Origin: Bacteroidota bacterium
GTDB taxonomy: Bacteria > Bacteroidota > Bacteroidia > Chitinophagales > Chitinophagaceae
Reading direction: 5' to 3'
Length of the DNA: 64,000 nt
Assembly (NCBI GenBank): GCA_947460595.1
Contig: CANHGS010000018.1
Coordinates: forward strand, 1-64,000
In this document: piece by piece, positions 35,430 through 42,733 of the stretch
Numbering within the stretch: position 1 is the stretch's first letter
Layout: every line of letters begins with the position of its first letter
Notes under the pieces: model-generated
The model's database searches: none
What the model was told of the DNA's origin: nothing
What the model saw: the letters and a program-made list of their open reading frames with translations, nothing else
Position numbers and translations under genes: made by a program

Positions 35430-36515
35430 TTAGGAGTTCATAATCTTATTCTGATGGTTGATGCTTTCCATATGCACCGCATCAAAATACTTGGTCACAA
35501 ACTCTTTGCTTAGACCCTGCTTCTCGCCTTTGGCAAAAGCCCTTTCTAGGATGCTATTCCAACGATTGGTTTGCAGGATAGTGATATTGTTGTCTTTTTT
35601 GTACTGACCAATTTTCTCAGCAACTTTCATACGCTGACTTAAAATCTGCATCAATTCATCATCTAAATTGTTGATTTGCTGACGCAATTTTTCCAAAGCA
35701 GCATGGTATTCTTCACTTGCTGAGTTTTCATTTCTCCAACGAATGCTTCCTACCAATTCACCCAAACGTTCAGGGGTAATTTGTTGTTTGGCATCGCTCC
35801 AAGCATTGTCAGGATCAATATGACTTTCAATAATCAAACCATCAAAATCCAAGTCAATAGCAGTTTGTGCTACGTCTTGTAAATTGATTCTGTTACCACA
35901 GATATGTGATGGATCATTGATCATCATTACTTCTGGATAACGGCGCTTCATTTCAATAGCCAAATGCCACATAGGCGCGTTACGGTATTCGGTATTTCCA
36001 TAAGAGCTAAATCCACGATGAATTAAGCCTACATTTTTAATACCTGCTTTTTGAACACGCTCCATGGCACCAATCCAGAGTTCCAAATCTGGATTGATAG
36101 GATTCTTAATTAAAACAGGAACGTCTACGCCACGCAAAGCGTCAGCCACGTCTTGCACGCTAAAAGGATTCACAGTAGTTCTGGCACCAATCCACAAAAC
36201 GTCAACCCCAAAATGCAAAGCGTCTTCCACTTGTTTGGCCGTTGCTACTTCAACCGCTACTGGCAAACCAGAAGCTTTTTTAGCAGCTTGCAACCAAGGC
36301 AAACCCTTTGTACCAATCCCTTCAAAACTTCCGGGCCTAGTTCTTGGTTTCCAGATTCCTGCACGCAGGATATCCACTTTGCCTGTTGCGGCTAAACGGG
36401 TAGCAGTATTCACCACTTGCTCTTCGGTCTCAGCACTACAAGGGCCGGAAATAATCAGAGGACGTTTTTGCAACAATGCCTCTACTGTAGATACACTTTC
36501 AATTGTCTGTTCCAT
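35430..36515 (-). CDS. aroF: Bifunctional DAHP synthase (type I beta)/chorismate mutase
   Basis: The N-terminal domain condenses PEP and erythrose-4-phosphate to DAHP, the entry to the shikimate pathway. The C-terminal domain converts chorismate to prephenate. Start ATG 36515 (MEQTIESVSTVEALL, 361 aa) is preferred over 36584, which lies in array C. PLIISGPCSAETEEQV (about 17-32), the KPRTRPGSFEG loop and LIHRGFSSYGNTEYRN identify the synthase. Residues from about 275 (LEKLRQQINNLDDELMQIL) form the AroQ helix bundle. A C-terminal mutase fusion of this order is known in Porphyromonas, where prephenate inhibits the synthase. It supplies the mutase that PheA and TyrA here lack. Confidence 0.95.
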   Translation of the reverse strand: MEQTIESVSTVEALLQKRPLIISGPCSAETEEQVVNTATRLAATGKVDILRAGIWKPRTRPGSFEGIGTKGLPWLQAAKKASGLPVAVEVATAKQVEDALHFGVDVLWIGARTTVNPFSVQDVADALRGVDVPVLIKNPINPDLELWIGAMERVQKAGIKNVGLIHRGFSSYGNTEYRNAPMWHLAIEMKRRYPEVMMINDPSHICGNRINLQDVAQTAIDLDFDGLIIESHIDPDNAWSDAKQQITPERLGELVGSIRWRNENSASEEYHAALEKLRQQINNLDDELMQILSQRMKVAEKIGQYKKDNNITILQTNRWNSILERAFAKGEKQGLSKEFVTKYFDAVHMESINHQNKIMNS

Positions 36516-36552
36516 AAAAAAGAATCGCTTGTTTGCTTGGTATTTAAATTTA

Positions 36553-36699
36553 ACACTCTTCTCTCTTAACGCTTCTCTTTCCACTTTTCACTTCTTCCTC
36601 CTCTCTTCACTCTTCACTTCCTCTCTTCACTCTTCACTTTTCACTCTTCACTTCCTCTCTTCACTCTTCACTCTTCACTCTTCACTCTTCACTTTCTTC
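36553..36699. repeat. Heptamer array C, abutting the DEAD-box helicase stop
   Basis: The plus strand shows CTTCACT and CACTCTT heptamers with CTTCCTC interruptions, most regular at 36600-36690. On the minus strand the array follows the helicase TAG (36700-36702) with no gap, and continues into the 5' region of the DAHP synthase gene, ending about 40 bp before that start. Confidence 0.9.
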
Positions 36700-38460
36700 C
36701 TACTCCCCTCTTCTAGGCCTACGTGAACGATCTCCAGAAAAACCTGCAGGACCGCCACTATCCGCATCGTTCATACGAATACTACGCCCCTTGTATTTCT
36801 TACCGTCTAAGGAACGAATCATTTGTTGTGCAGCACCTTTTTCAATTTCAATCCAACTGTTCATGTCTTTCATATCTATCTTGCCCAAGACTTCCTTTTT
36901 CAAGTCACTCATGTCCAAAACAAACTGTAAGAAACTTGCTTTAAAGAAACCATCTTTGGTTCCAAGGTTCACAAACAAACGACTATAACCGCTTCCTCCA
37001 CCACTACTCTCTCTACCACCGCGTGCATATTGATTTCTTGCATCACCTCTTCCTCCATCAATACCCTGCATACTTCTCTCCCTTGTTCTACCCATTTCTT
37101 GACCACGTGGTTCACGAACCGATTTATCGCGCTCGCGCACATTCAAATCTTGTGAATTCTCATAGTATTTTAAGAACCTATCAAATTCCATAGCAGCTAC
37201 ACGTTTTAAGACGTCTTCCTTGCTTACGTCGGCAAATTTCTCTGCCAACATGGGTACATAGGTCTCATAATCACCATGGCTAATATCGGTAGACAATAAC
37301 TTGTCCATAAAGGAGAAGAATTGTTTTCTACAAACATCTTTACCACTTGGAATATCCATTTTGTGAAACTGCGAATTATTAATGCGTTCAATTTGTTTGA
37401 ACTTGTACATCTCTTTAGCGTGCACAATAGAAATACAGATACCCTGCATACCAGCCCTTCCTGTTCTACCACTGCGGTGGGTATAGATTTCTACATCATC
37501 TGGTAATTCAAAGTTGATAACGTGTGTAATACCCTGTACGTCAATACCACGGGCAGCTACGTCTGTTGCAATCAACAATTGTAAAGTCCTGTCTCTGAAC
37601 TGACCCATTACTTTGTCACGCTGACCTTGGGTAAGATCTCCGTGCAAGGCATCAATATCATATCCCTCCCTAGTTAATCGCTCAGAAATTTCTTGAGCGT
37701 CTAATTTAGTACGGGTAAAGATGATACCATAAATACCTGGATTGAAATCGATAATCCTTTTTAAAGTCTCGTAACGGTGTTGAGCAGTAGTAACATAATA
37801 TTGATGATCAATATTTTTGTTAGCCGTGTTCACTTTACCTACGATAATTTCCTTAGGATCTTTCATGTACTTCTTACTCACCTTTCGGATTTCAGCTGGC
37901 ATTGTTGCACTAAACAACCAAGTACTTTCACGCTTTGGAGTATTCTTCAAAATGAATTCAATATCATCTTGGAAACCCATGTTCAGCATTTCATCTGCTT
38001 CGTCTAAAACCACGTACTTGATTTGCTCAAGATTGATGGCTTTTCTTTCAATCAAATCAATCAAACGTCCTGGTGTAGCAACTACAATTTGTACGCCTCT
38101 TTTCAAATCGCGAATTTGCAATCCGATAGACGCACCACCATACACTGCTACCACCGAAATGCCAGACATGTATTTTTTAAAGAGTTCAATTTCTTTTACG
38201 ATTTGCATGCACAGTTCTCTTGTTGGACAAACCACCAAGGCCTGAGGATACTTCGCAGCAGCGTCAATAATGTGCAGCAATGGTAATCCAAATGCTGCTG
38301 TCTTTCCCGTACCCGTTTGTGCTAAGCCGATAAAATCTTGTGTTCCGCTTAGCAATATAGGTATTGCTTGTTCTTGTATTGCGGTTGGGTTCACATACCC
38401 CAACTCATCGGTTGCCTGAATCAATCTCGCATCAATTCCCAACCCTTCAAATGTCATCAT
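36700..38460 (-). CDS. DEAD-box RNA helicase with DbpA-type RNA-binding domain
   Basis: The 586-aa protein is an ATP-dependent RNA helicase of the CsdA/DeaD type. The Q motif lies near residues 19-35, Walker A is AQTGTGKT (47-54), and PTREL, the DEAD box (VVLDEADEM), SAT, the second RecA domain with GDLTQGQRDKVM and HRSGRTGRAG follow. A basic, Arg/Gly-rich linker leads to a DbpA-type RNA-binding domain near 495-570 (YSRLFVNLGTKDGFFKASFL) and an Arg-rich tail. Such helicases remodel rRNA or mRNA, often in the cold. It lies inside the aromatic cluster between tyrA and the DAHP synthase. A TACCTTTG box (38479-38486) 18 bp before its ATG suggests its own promoter. Confidence 0.95.
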   Translation of the reverse strand: MMTFEGLGIDARLIQATDELGYVNPTAIQEQAIPILLSGTQDFIGLAQTGTGKTAAFGLPLLHIIDAAAKYPQALVVCPTRELCMQIVKEIELFKKYMSGISVVAVYGGASIGLQIRDLKRGVQIVVATPGRLIDLIERKAINLEQIKYVVLDEADEMLNMGFQDDIEFILKNTPKRESTWLFSATMPAEIRKVSKKYMKDPKEIIVGKVNTANKNIDHQYYVTTAQHRYETLKRIIDFNPGIYGIIFTRTKLDAQEISERLTREGYDIDALHGDLTQGQRDKVMGQFRDRTLQLLIATDVAARGIDVQGITHVINFELPDDVEIYTHRSGRTGRAGMQGICISIVHAKEMYKFKQIERINNSQFHKMDIPSGKDVCRKQFFSFMDKLLSTDISHGDYETYVPMLAEKFADVSKEDVLKRVAAMEFDRFLKYYENSQDLNVRERDKSVREPRGQEMGRTRERSMQGIDGGRGDARNQYARGGRESSGGGSGYSRLFVNLGTKDGFFKASFLQFVLDMSDLKKEVLGKIDMKDMNSWIEIEKGAAQQMIRSLDGKKYKGRSIRMNDADSGGPAGFSGDRSRRPRRGE

Positions 38461-38538
38461 GTATTAAAAAATTTGCGGCAAAGGTACTTTTAATAGTGGG
38501 CTTTGCCTGTTTTTTGTTTGTTAATCCAATAGCAGTGC

Positions 38539-39378
38539 TTATTTCAGAATCCTCTTGATCCCATTTGCCTGCTCAATCAATTCCTTTAAATAGTCATAAT
38601 TCTCCTTTTCTAAACAGGATTTGAATTTGCGCAGCTGCGCAATATGCTCATTGAGCACGTCTAGCACATTCTCTTTATTCTGCATAAAAATGGGAACCCA
38701 CATGTCTGGATTACTCTTTGCCAGACGTACCGTACTCTCAAAACCACCACTGGCTAGCTCAAAAATGGCATCTTCCCCCTTTTCTTTCTCTAAAACCGTG
38801 TTAGCCAGGGCAAAAGAAGTGATATGTGAAATATGACTCACATATGCCACGTGTACGTCATGATCCTTGGCATTCATGTATACGCGGTGCATGCCCATGG
38901 CTTCATAAGCCGCTTCTACCATAGCCAAAGCATCTGAATCATTCTCCTCTTTATTACAAATTACCGTGGCTTTATTTCTAAAAGCCCCTATAACGGCAGC
39001 TTGTGGACCGCTATATTCTGTGCCCCACATGGGGTGGGTTGCTACAAATCTTCCCCTTTGGGGGTGATTTGCTATACAATTTAAGAGTCCTTCTTTGGTT
39101 GATCCTACATCCATGATCACCTGCTTTTCTGTCAAGTCCAATATATGAGGGAGAATTTTTTCAGCCGCATTTACTGGAATGGCTAGTATAATCAAGTCTG
39201 ATGCCGCAATAGCCTCATCCAGCGGCAGTATACTGTCTACCAATTTTAATTCCAACGCTTGTTGTTGGTGAACTAGATTCTGGTCTACTCCTATCACAGC
39301 ATCTGCAAAGCCCTGCTCTTTTAAAGCCAGTGCCATGGATCCACCAATTAAACCAATACCTACTATTGCAATACGCAT
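38539..39378 (-). CDS. tyrA: Prephenate dehydrogenase
   Basis: TyrA oxidises and decarboxylates prephenate to 4-hydroxyphenylpyruvate for tyrosine. The 279-aa protein begins with a Rossmann motif IVGIGLIGGSMALAL, has IMDVGSTKEGLLNCI near residues 90-104, the substrate-binding VATHPMWGTEYSGP (about 111-124) and the HDVHVAYVSHISHITSFALA helix with catalytic His. There is no mutase or ACT domain. It follows the aminotransferase by 12 bp. The helicase start lies 78 bp further on. Confidence 0.95.
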   Translation of the reverse strand: MRIAIVGIGLIGGSMALALKEQGFADAVIGVDQNLVHQQQALELKLVDSILPLDEAIAASDLIILAIPVNAAEKILPHILDLTEKQVIMDVGSTKEGLLNCIANHPQRGRFVATHPMWGTEYSGPQAAVIGAFRNKATVICNKEENDSDALAMVEAAYEAMGMHRVYMNAKDHDVHVAYVSHISHITSFALANTVLEKEKGEDAIFELASGGFESTVRLAKSNPDMWVPIFMQNKENVLDVLNEHIAQLRKFKSCLEKENYDYLKELIEQANGIKRILK

Positions 39379-39390
39379 AATTTGTTTTTT

Positions 39391-40548
39391 TCAGATTTGT
39401 TTCACGCTTTCAATGGCCTGTTCAAACCTTTCAACAGAACCACATAGACTTACCCTAATATAACCATTCCCAGCTGATCCAAAAATGCCCCCAGGCGTAA
39501 TAAACACATTGGCTTCATACAAGACTTTATCACTCACGGCATAACCATCGGCGTAGCCATTTGGAATCTTTGCCCAAACAAACATACCCACTTGGTCCTT
39601 AGAATAGGTTGCCCCAATTAAGTCTAAGAGTTCAAATACTTTTTTCCTTCTAGCAGCATAAATAGTATTTACGCTATCATACCAATCCTTACCCAGGCTC
39701 AAAGCCTTTGCTGCGGCCAATTGCAAGGGTAAGAACATGCCGCTATCCATATTGCTTTTGAATCGTAGAATCTCATCAATCCTTTCTTTGGCAGCACAAA
39801 GCATGCCTACACGCCAACCAGCCATATTTTGACTCTTGCTTAGAGAGTTTAATTCAATTACAATGTCTTTGGCACCTGGTACACTTAATAAACTAAACGG
39901 GTTTTCATTTAAAATAAAACTATAGGGATTGTCATGACAAATCAAGATCTGGTGTTTGATGCCAAATGCTATCAATTTTTCCATCAATGCCTTGCTGGCT
40001 AATTGACCCGTTGGCATATGGGGATAGTTAACCCAAAACAGTTTTACCCTACTAAGGTCTGTTTGTTCCAAAGCTTCAAAATCGGGCTCCCAATGATTGG
40101 CTTCTTTTAGTTCATATGGGACTGCAGTTCCGCCTGCTAATTTTACGGCAGAACTATAAGTAGGATAACCCGGATTGGGAATCAAAGCTTGGTCGCCTTC
40201 ATTTAAATAAGTCATGCAGATATGCATAATCCCTTCCTTGCTTCCAATCAAGGGAAGAATTTCTGTGTCTGGATTCAGGTCAACGCCATACCATTTTGCA
40301 TACCAGTCTTTGATGGCACTCCTCAAAATGGGAGAACCTTTATAGCTCTGATAAGCATGCACATTGGGCTTGGCCGATTCTTCCTGTAATACTTTGATCA
40401 CGTCTGGATGCGGCGGTAGGTCTGGACTACCAATACCCAAATTAATAATTGCTTTTCCAGCTTTGTTCAGTTCATCTATTTCACGCAACTTCTGTGAAAA
40501 ATAATATTCTCCAATACCTTCTAGTCTGGTTGATGTGCTAATGGCCAT
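39391..40548 (-). CDS. Class I/II PLP aminotransferase, likely aromatic or prephenate
   Basis: The 385-aa fold-type I aminotransferase shows INLGIGSPDLPPHP near residue 35, YQSYKGSPILRSAI, IPNPGYPTYSSAVKLAGG, CHDNPYSFI and the PLP-lysine motif ELNSLSKSQNMAGWRVGML near 233-251. It resembles LL-diaminopimelate/aspartate-type aminotransferases. Its place between pheA (2-bp gap) and tyrA (12-bp gap) argues for transamination of phenylpyruvate, hydroxyphenylpyruvate or prephenate. That specificity is an inference from context. Confidence 0.9.
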   Translation of the reverse strand: MAISTSTRLEGIGEYYFSQKLREIDELNKAGKAIINLGIGSPDLPPHPDVIKVLQEESAKPNVHAYQSYKGSPILRSAIKDWYAKWYGVDLNPDTEILPLIGSKEGIMHICMTYLNEGDQALIPNPGYPTYSSAVKLAGGTAVPYELKEANHWEPDFEALEQTDLSRVKLFWVNYPHMPTGQLASKALMEKLIAFGIKHQILICHDNPYSFILNENPFSLLSVPGAKDIVIELNSLSKSQNMAGWRVGMLCAAKERIDEILRFKSNMDSGMFLPLQLAAAKALSLGKDWYDSVNTIYAARRKKVFELLDLIGATYSKDQVGMFVWAKIPNGYADGYAVSDKVLYEANVFITPGGIFGSAGNGYIRVSLCGSVERFEQAIESVKQI

Positions 40549-40550
40549 AA

Positions 40551-41438
40551 CTATCCTTTTACAATTTTTCCTGATTGATAAATACCAAAAACCTTAACGC
40601 TATTGGTTAAACTTTCTATGCCTTCCATCACTTGATCCAATTGAGCGCGTTGTTCAAATTCTAAATCGGCATAAAAGCCATATTTAAAATTGCTTCCCGG
40701 AATGGGCATGCTTTGCAATTTGCTAAGGTTAATATCCGCATCTGCAATCACTGTTAGTACTTTGGCCAAGATGCCCTTGCTATGATTGGTTTGAAAATAA
40801 ATGGATGACTTATTGGCCAAGGGAATATCAATGGCTTCTTTTTCTCTTTGCAAAACCAGAAAACGCGTGAAATTATTCTTCATGGTTTGGATACTGGGAG
40901 CCAACACGTCTAACTCAAATAATTCAGCTGACAATTTACTAGCTATCGCTGCTGCGTGTTTGCTTCTATGCTGGTGCACCAATTTAGCACTCAGTGCGGT
41001 ATCTTCTGTTTCAACCAGTTTCCAATTATATTGTTCTAAATACTCTAGACATTGTAAAATGGCCATGGGGTGACTATGCACTTCTTTAATATCTTCCAGT
41101 TTTACTCCGGGATTTACTAATAAGTTTTGGCTAATACTCAAATACACTTCGGCAACTACTTTGAGTTTGCTTTTTTGCAACAAATTATAATTGGGAAGAA
41201 TACTTCCTGCAATAGAATTTTCTATGGCCATGATAGCACCACTAGATGCATTTTTATCAGAACAAATTCTGATTAAGTCTCTAAATGTGGCACATGGAAT
41301 TACTTCTACGGCCTTACCATAGATATTTCTGGCAGCCACTTGATGAAAACTTCCTTCGTAACCCTGAATGGCGATTCCTTTACCACATTCAAATACTGAC
41401 TTTTCCAAATTCCCCTTTTTCTGTTTGTCTTTGTCCAT
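40551..41438 (-). CDS. pheA: Prephenate dehydratase with ACT domain
   Basis: PheA converts prephenate to phenylpyruvate for phenylalanine. ATG 41438 (MDKDKQKKGNLEK, 295 aa) is chosen because the frame upstream runs through the leader terminator. The dehydratase domain starts with AIQGYEGSFHQVAA and has AIMAIENSIAGSILPNYNLL and the late NNFTRFLVL signature (Thr-Arg-Phe). The C-terminal ACT domain (about 220-290) reads SKGILAKVLTVIADADINLSK with LQSMPIPGS where the regulatory ESRP motif usually lies, so allosteric control by Phe may differ. No mutase domain is present. Expression is probably governed by the attenuator upstream (41469-41605). Confidence 0.94.
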   Translation of the reverse strand: MDKDKQKKGNLEKSVFECGKGIAIQGYEGSFHQVAARNIYGKAVEVIPCATFRDLIRICSDKNASSGAIMAIENSIAGSILPNYNLLQKSKLKVVAEVYLSISQNLLVNPGVKLEDIKEVHSHPMAILQCLEYLEQYNWKLVETEDTALSAKLVHQHRSKHAAAIASKLSAELFELDVLAPSIQTMKNNFTRFLVLQREKEAIDIPLANKSSIYFQTNHSKGILAKVLTVIADADINLSKLQSMPIPGSNFKYGFYADLEFEQRAQLDQVMEGIESLTNSVKVFGIYQSGKIVKG

Positions 41439-41468
41439 TTTTCTAAATTTCCATCCCGCTATACGGGC

Positions 41469-41494
41469 AAAAAAAAACCCGGCTATTTGCCGGG
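41469..41494 (-). terminator. Attenuator terminator upstream of pheA
   Basis: On the minus strand CCCGGC (41494-41489), loop AAATA, GCCGGG (41483-41478) and nine T (41477-41469) form a rho-independent terminator 31 bp before the pheA ATG. It lies after a leader peptide, not after a structural gene. Confidence 0.9.
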
Positions 41495-41515
41495 ATATGA
41501 TGTTCAAGTTTTTAA

Positions 41516-41605
41516 TTAAGCTTTAGCAAACACTACCCGGCTACTCTGTTTAAAGTAGAAATAAAAGAAAAAATAAAATCGGGTGTTGTTCAACAATGTT
41601 TGCAT
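41516..41605 (-). CDS. Phe/Tyr-rich leader peptide (pheL-like)
   Basis: This 29-codon ORF starts at ATG 41605 and stops at TAA 41518-41516. Residues 10-18 are F-Y-F-F-F-Y-F-Y-F, with another Phe at 26. No other window ORF has such a run. An in-frame TGA three codons upstream fixes the start as the ATG or the later TTG codons 4-5. The promoter box lies only 7 bp upstream, so translation may begin with an almost leaderless mRNA. The product itself probably has no function beyond sensing Phe/Tyr tRNA charging. Confidence 0.85.
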   Translation of the reverse strand: MQTLLNNTRFYFFFYFYFKQSSRVVFAKA

Positions 41606-41612
41606 ATTAAAT

Positions 41613-41643
41613 CAAATATAATCAAACAAATGATTGCCTCCAA
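41613..41643 (-). promoter_or_regulatory. Promoter of the pheA attenuator and aromatic operon
   Basis: On the minus strand, TTG (41643-41641), a 20-bp spacer and TATATTTG (41620-41613) match the Bacteroidota consensus TTG-N~19-TAnnTTTG. The predicted transcript start is about 41606-41608, just before the leader-peptide ATG. Confidence 0.75.
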
Positions 41644-41700
41644 CCATTTTGCCAAAAAATTTAGCTAACAAACATTCGCTTGCAACTTGCGATTAGGGCA

Positions 41701-41733
41701 AAAAAAGGGTCCCTCCGTGGAAACGGAGCGACC
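41701..41733 (-). terminator. Terminator of the heptad lipoprotein gene
   Basis: An 11-bp stem with one mismatch pairs GGTCCCTCCGT (41708-41718) with ACGGAGCGACC (41723-41733). On the minus strand six T follow. It lies about 100 bp after the lipoprotein stop and before the aromatic operon promoter. The rest of 41644-41831 shows nothing further. Confidence 0.8.
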
Positions 41734-41831
41734 TCTAACGATTGCTTGCCATATGAAAAATTGGTGTTAAGCTAATTCTGACCTACAAGCTAAGTCTCAC
41801 AAAATCCTCCGCACATTAGCCTTTTAATAAT

Positions 41832-42014
41832 TTATTTCTTAGCAGCAGAATCAACTTTTGCAGCAGCAGAATCAACTTTTGCAGCAGCAGAATCAACTTT
41901 CACAGCAGCAGAATCAACAGCAACTACAGCAGAATCAACTTTAGCTTCTTTGTTTTCACCAGAATTACAAGCTGCGAAAGCGCCTAGTGCAAGAACGAAT
42001 AATACTTTTTTCAT
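41832..42014 (-). CDS. Small lipoprotein with VDSAAAK heptad repeats (copy 1)
   Basis: ATG 42014 (MKKVLFVLALGAFAAC) gives 60 aa; the longer frame to 42185 would cross the sigma-factor start. It has a lipoprotein signal with lipidated Cys at residue 16 (FAAC), a short NSGENKEAK linker, then five tandem 7-residue units VDSAAAK or variants, ending AAKK. At DNA level these are 21-bp repeats. Regular heptads with small residues suggest a helical rod, and the size and Lys-ending tail recall Braun-type Lpp. That likeness is a guess. A close paralog lies at 53003-53188. It is divergent from the ECF sigma gene. Confidence 0.8.
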   Translation of the reverse strand: MKKVLFVLALGAFAACNSGENKEAKVDSAVVAVDSAAVKVDSAAAKVDSAAAKVDSAAKK

Positions 42015-42161
42015 TTTGTTTGTGTTTTTGGTTTGAGTGAATTTATTATTAATACCAGAAGGGTATAAAAGGTAACCTCCTTGTTGAAAAATATTTAAAA
42101 AATAATTTTTAGACCCATTTTGGGTTACTTTTATCCACTTACTAGTATTAAAAGCAGCATC

Positions 42162-42728
42162 GTGAAAGCTGAACAGAACGAACAAGCATTACTGAAAGGA
42201 CTGGCCAATAACGACTCCAAAGCCATCGAAACCATTTATAAAGATAATTTTAATATGGTTCAGGCTTTTGTGTTGAATAATAATGGCAGCTATGACGACG
42301 CTAGGGATATTTTCCAGGAAGCAATGATTGCACTATATGAAAAAGCGCAAAGCGAATCATTTGTCTTAACCTGTCAAATAAAAACCTATGTATATTCCAT
42401 ATGCAGGAGACTGTGGCTTAAAAAACTACAGCAAATGGGAAGATTCTCTAATCAGGTGGATAACCTGGACGAGACTATTGCTGTTGAGGATGATCTTGAG
42501 ATTCACGAAAAACGCAACGCCGAGTTTGCGATAATGGACCGAGCCATGAAAAGCTTGGGTGAACCTTGCAAGAGTTTGTTAGAGGCTTACTATGTAAAGA
42601 AAATGGGCATGCAGGAACTAGCGGAAGAATTTGGTTATACCAATGCCGACAACGCCAAGAACCAGAAGTACAAATGCCTGATGAGGTTGAAGAAATTGTT
42701 TTTTTCGCAATATAATATCGGAGAATAA
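42162..42728 (+). CDS. ECF-type RNA polymerase sigma factor
   Basis: The 188-aa product (GTG start at 42162 preferred; a TTG at 42120 would extend it by 14 residues) has sigma region 2 near residues 25-75 (SYDDARDIFQEAMIALYEKA, the polymerase- and -10-binding part) and region 4 near 125-180 (LLEAYYVKKMGMQELAEEFGY, then an HTH with AKNQKYKCLMRLKKLF). No region 3 is seen, as in ECF factors. It is followed 5 bp later by an anti-sigma-like protease, its likely regulator, and is divergent from a small lipoprotein gene that may be a target. Confidence 0.88.
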   Translation: MKAEQNEQALLKGLANNDSKAIETIYKDNFNMVQAFVLNNNGSYDDARDIFQEAMIALYEKAQSESFVLTCQIKTYVYSICRRLWLKKLQQMGRFSNQVDNLDETIAVEDDLEIHEKRNAEFAIMDRAMKSLGEPCKSLLEAYYVKKMGMQELAEEFGYTNADNAKNQKYKCLMRLKKLFFSQYNIGE

Positions 42729-42733
42729 GTACC

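Larger units (their letters stand above)
41469..41605 (-). promoter_or_regulatory. Phe/Tyr transcription attenuator of the aromatic operon
   Basis: The elements in order on the minus strand are: a leader ORF (41605-41516) with nine Phe/Tyr codons in a row at codons 10-18; a GCCGGG segment at 41541-41536 inside codons 22-24; and the terminator stem CCCGGC/GCCGGG with nine T. The upstream GCCGGG is identical to the 3' arm, so it can pair with the CCCGGC 5' arm as antiterminator. When charged Phe- or Tyr-tRNA is scarce, a ribosome stalled on the codon run would leave GCCGGG free and let transcription enter pheA. When plentiful, the ribosome covers it and the terminator forms. This is the logic of enterobacterial pheL, deduced here from sequence only. 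Confidence 0.85.

Noticed and set aside
30971..36699. CRISPR array
   Set aside because: The repeats are 7 bp with no unique spacers and no cas genes.
36064..36726. 220-aa plus-strand frame
   Set aside because: It is antisense to the DAHP synthase gene and array C; no domain is recognisable and the sense gene is certain.
37817..38245. 142-aa plus-strand frame
   Set aside because: Shadow of the DEAD-box helicase on the opposite strand.
41439..41507. N-terminal extension of PheA to 41507
   Set aside because: It translates the attenuator terminator hairpin; the dehydratase domain begins well after ATG 41438.
41832..42185. 117-aa form of heptad lipoprotein copy 1
   Set aside because: The extra N-terminus overlaps the sigma-factor start and precedes a perfect lipoprotein signal beginning at ATG 42014.
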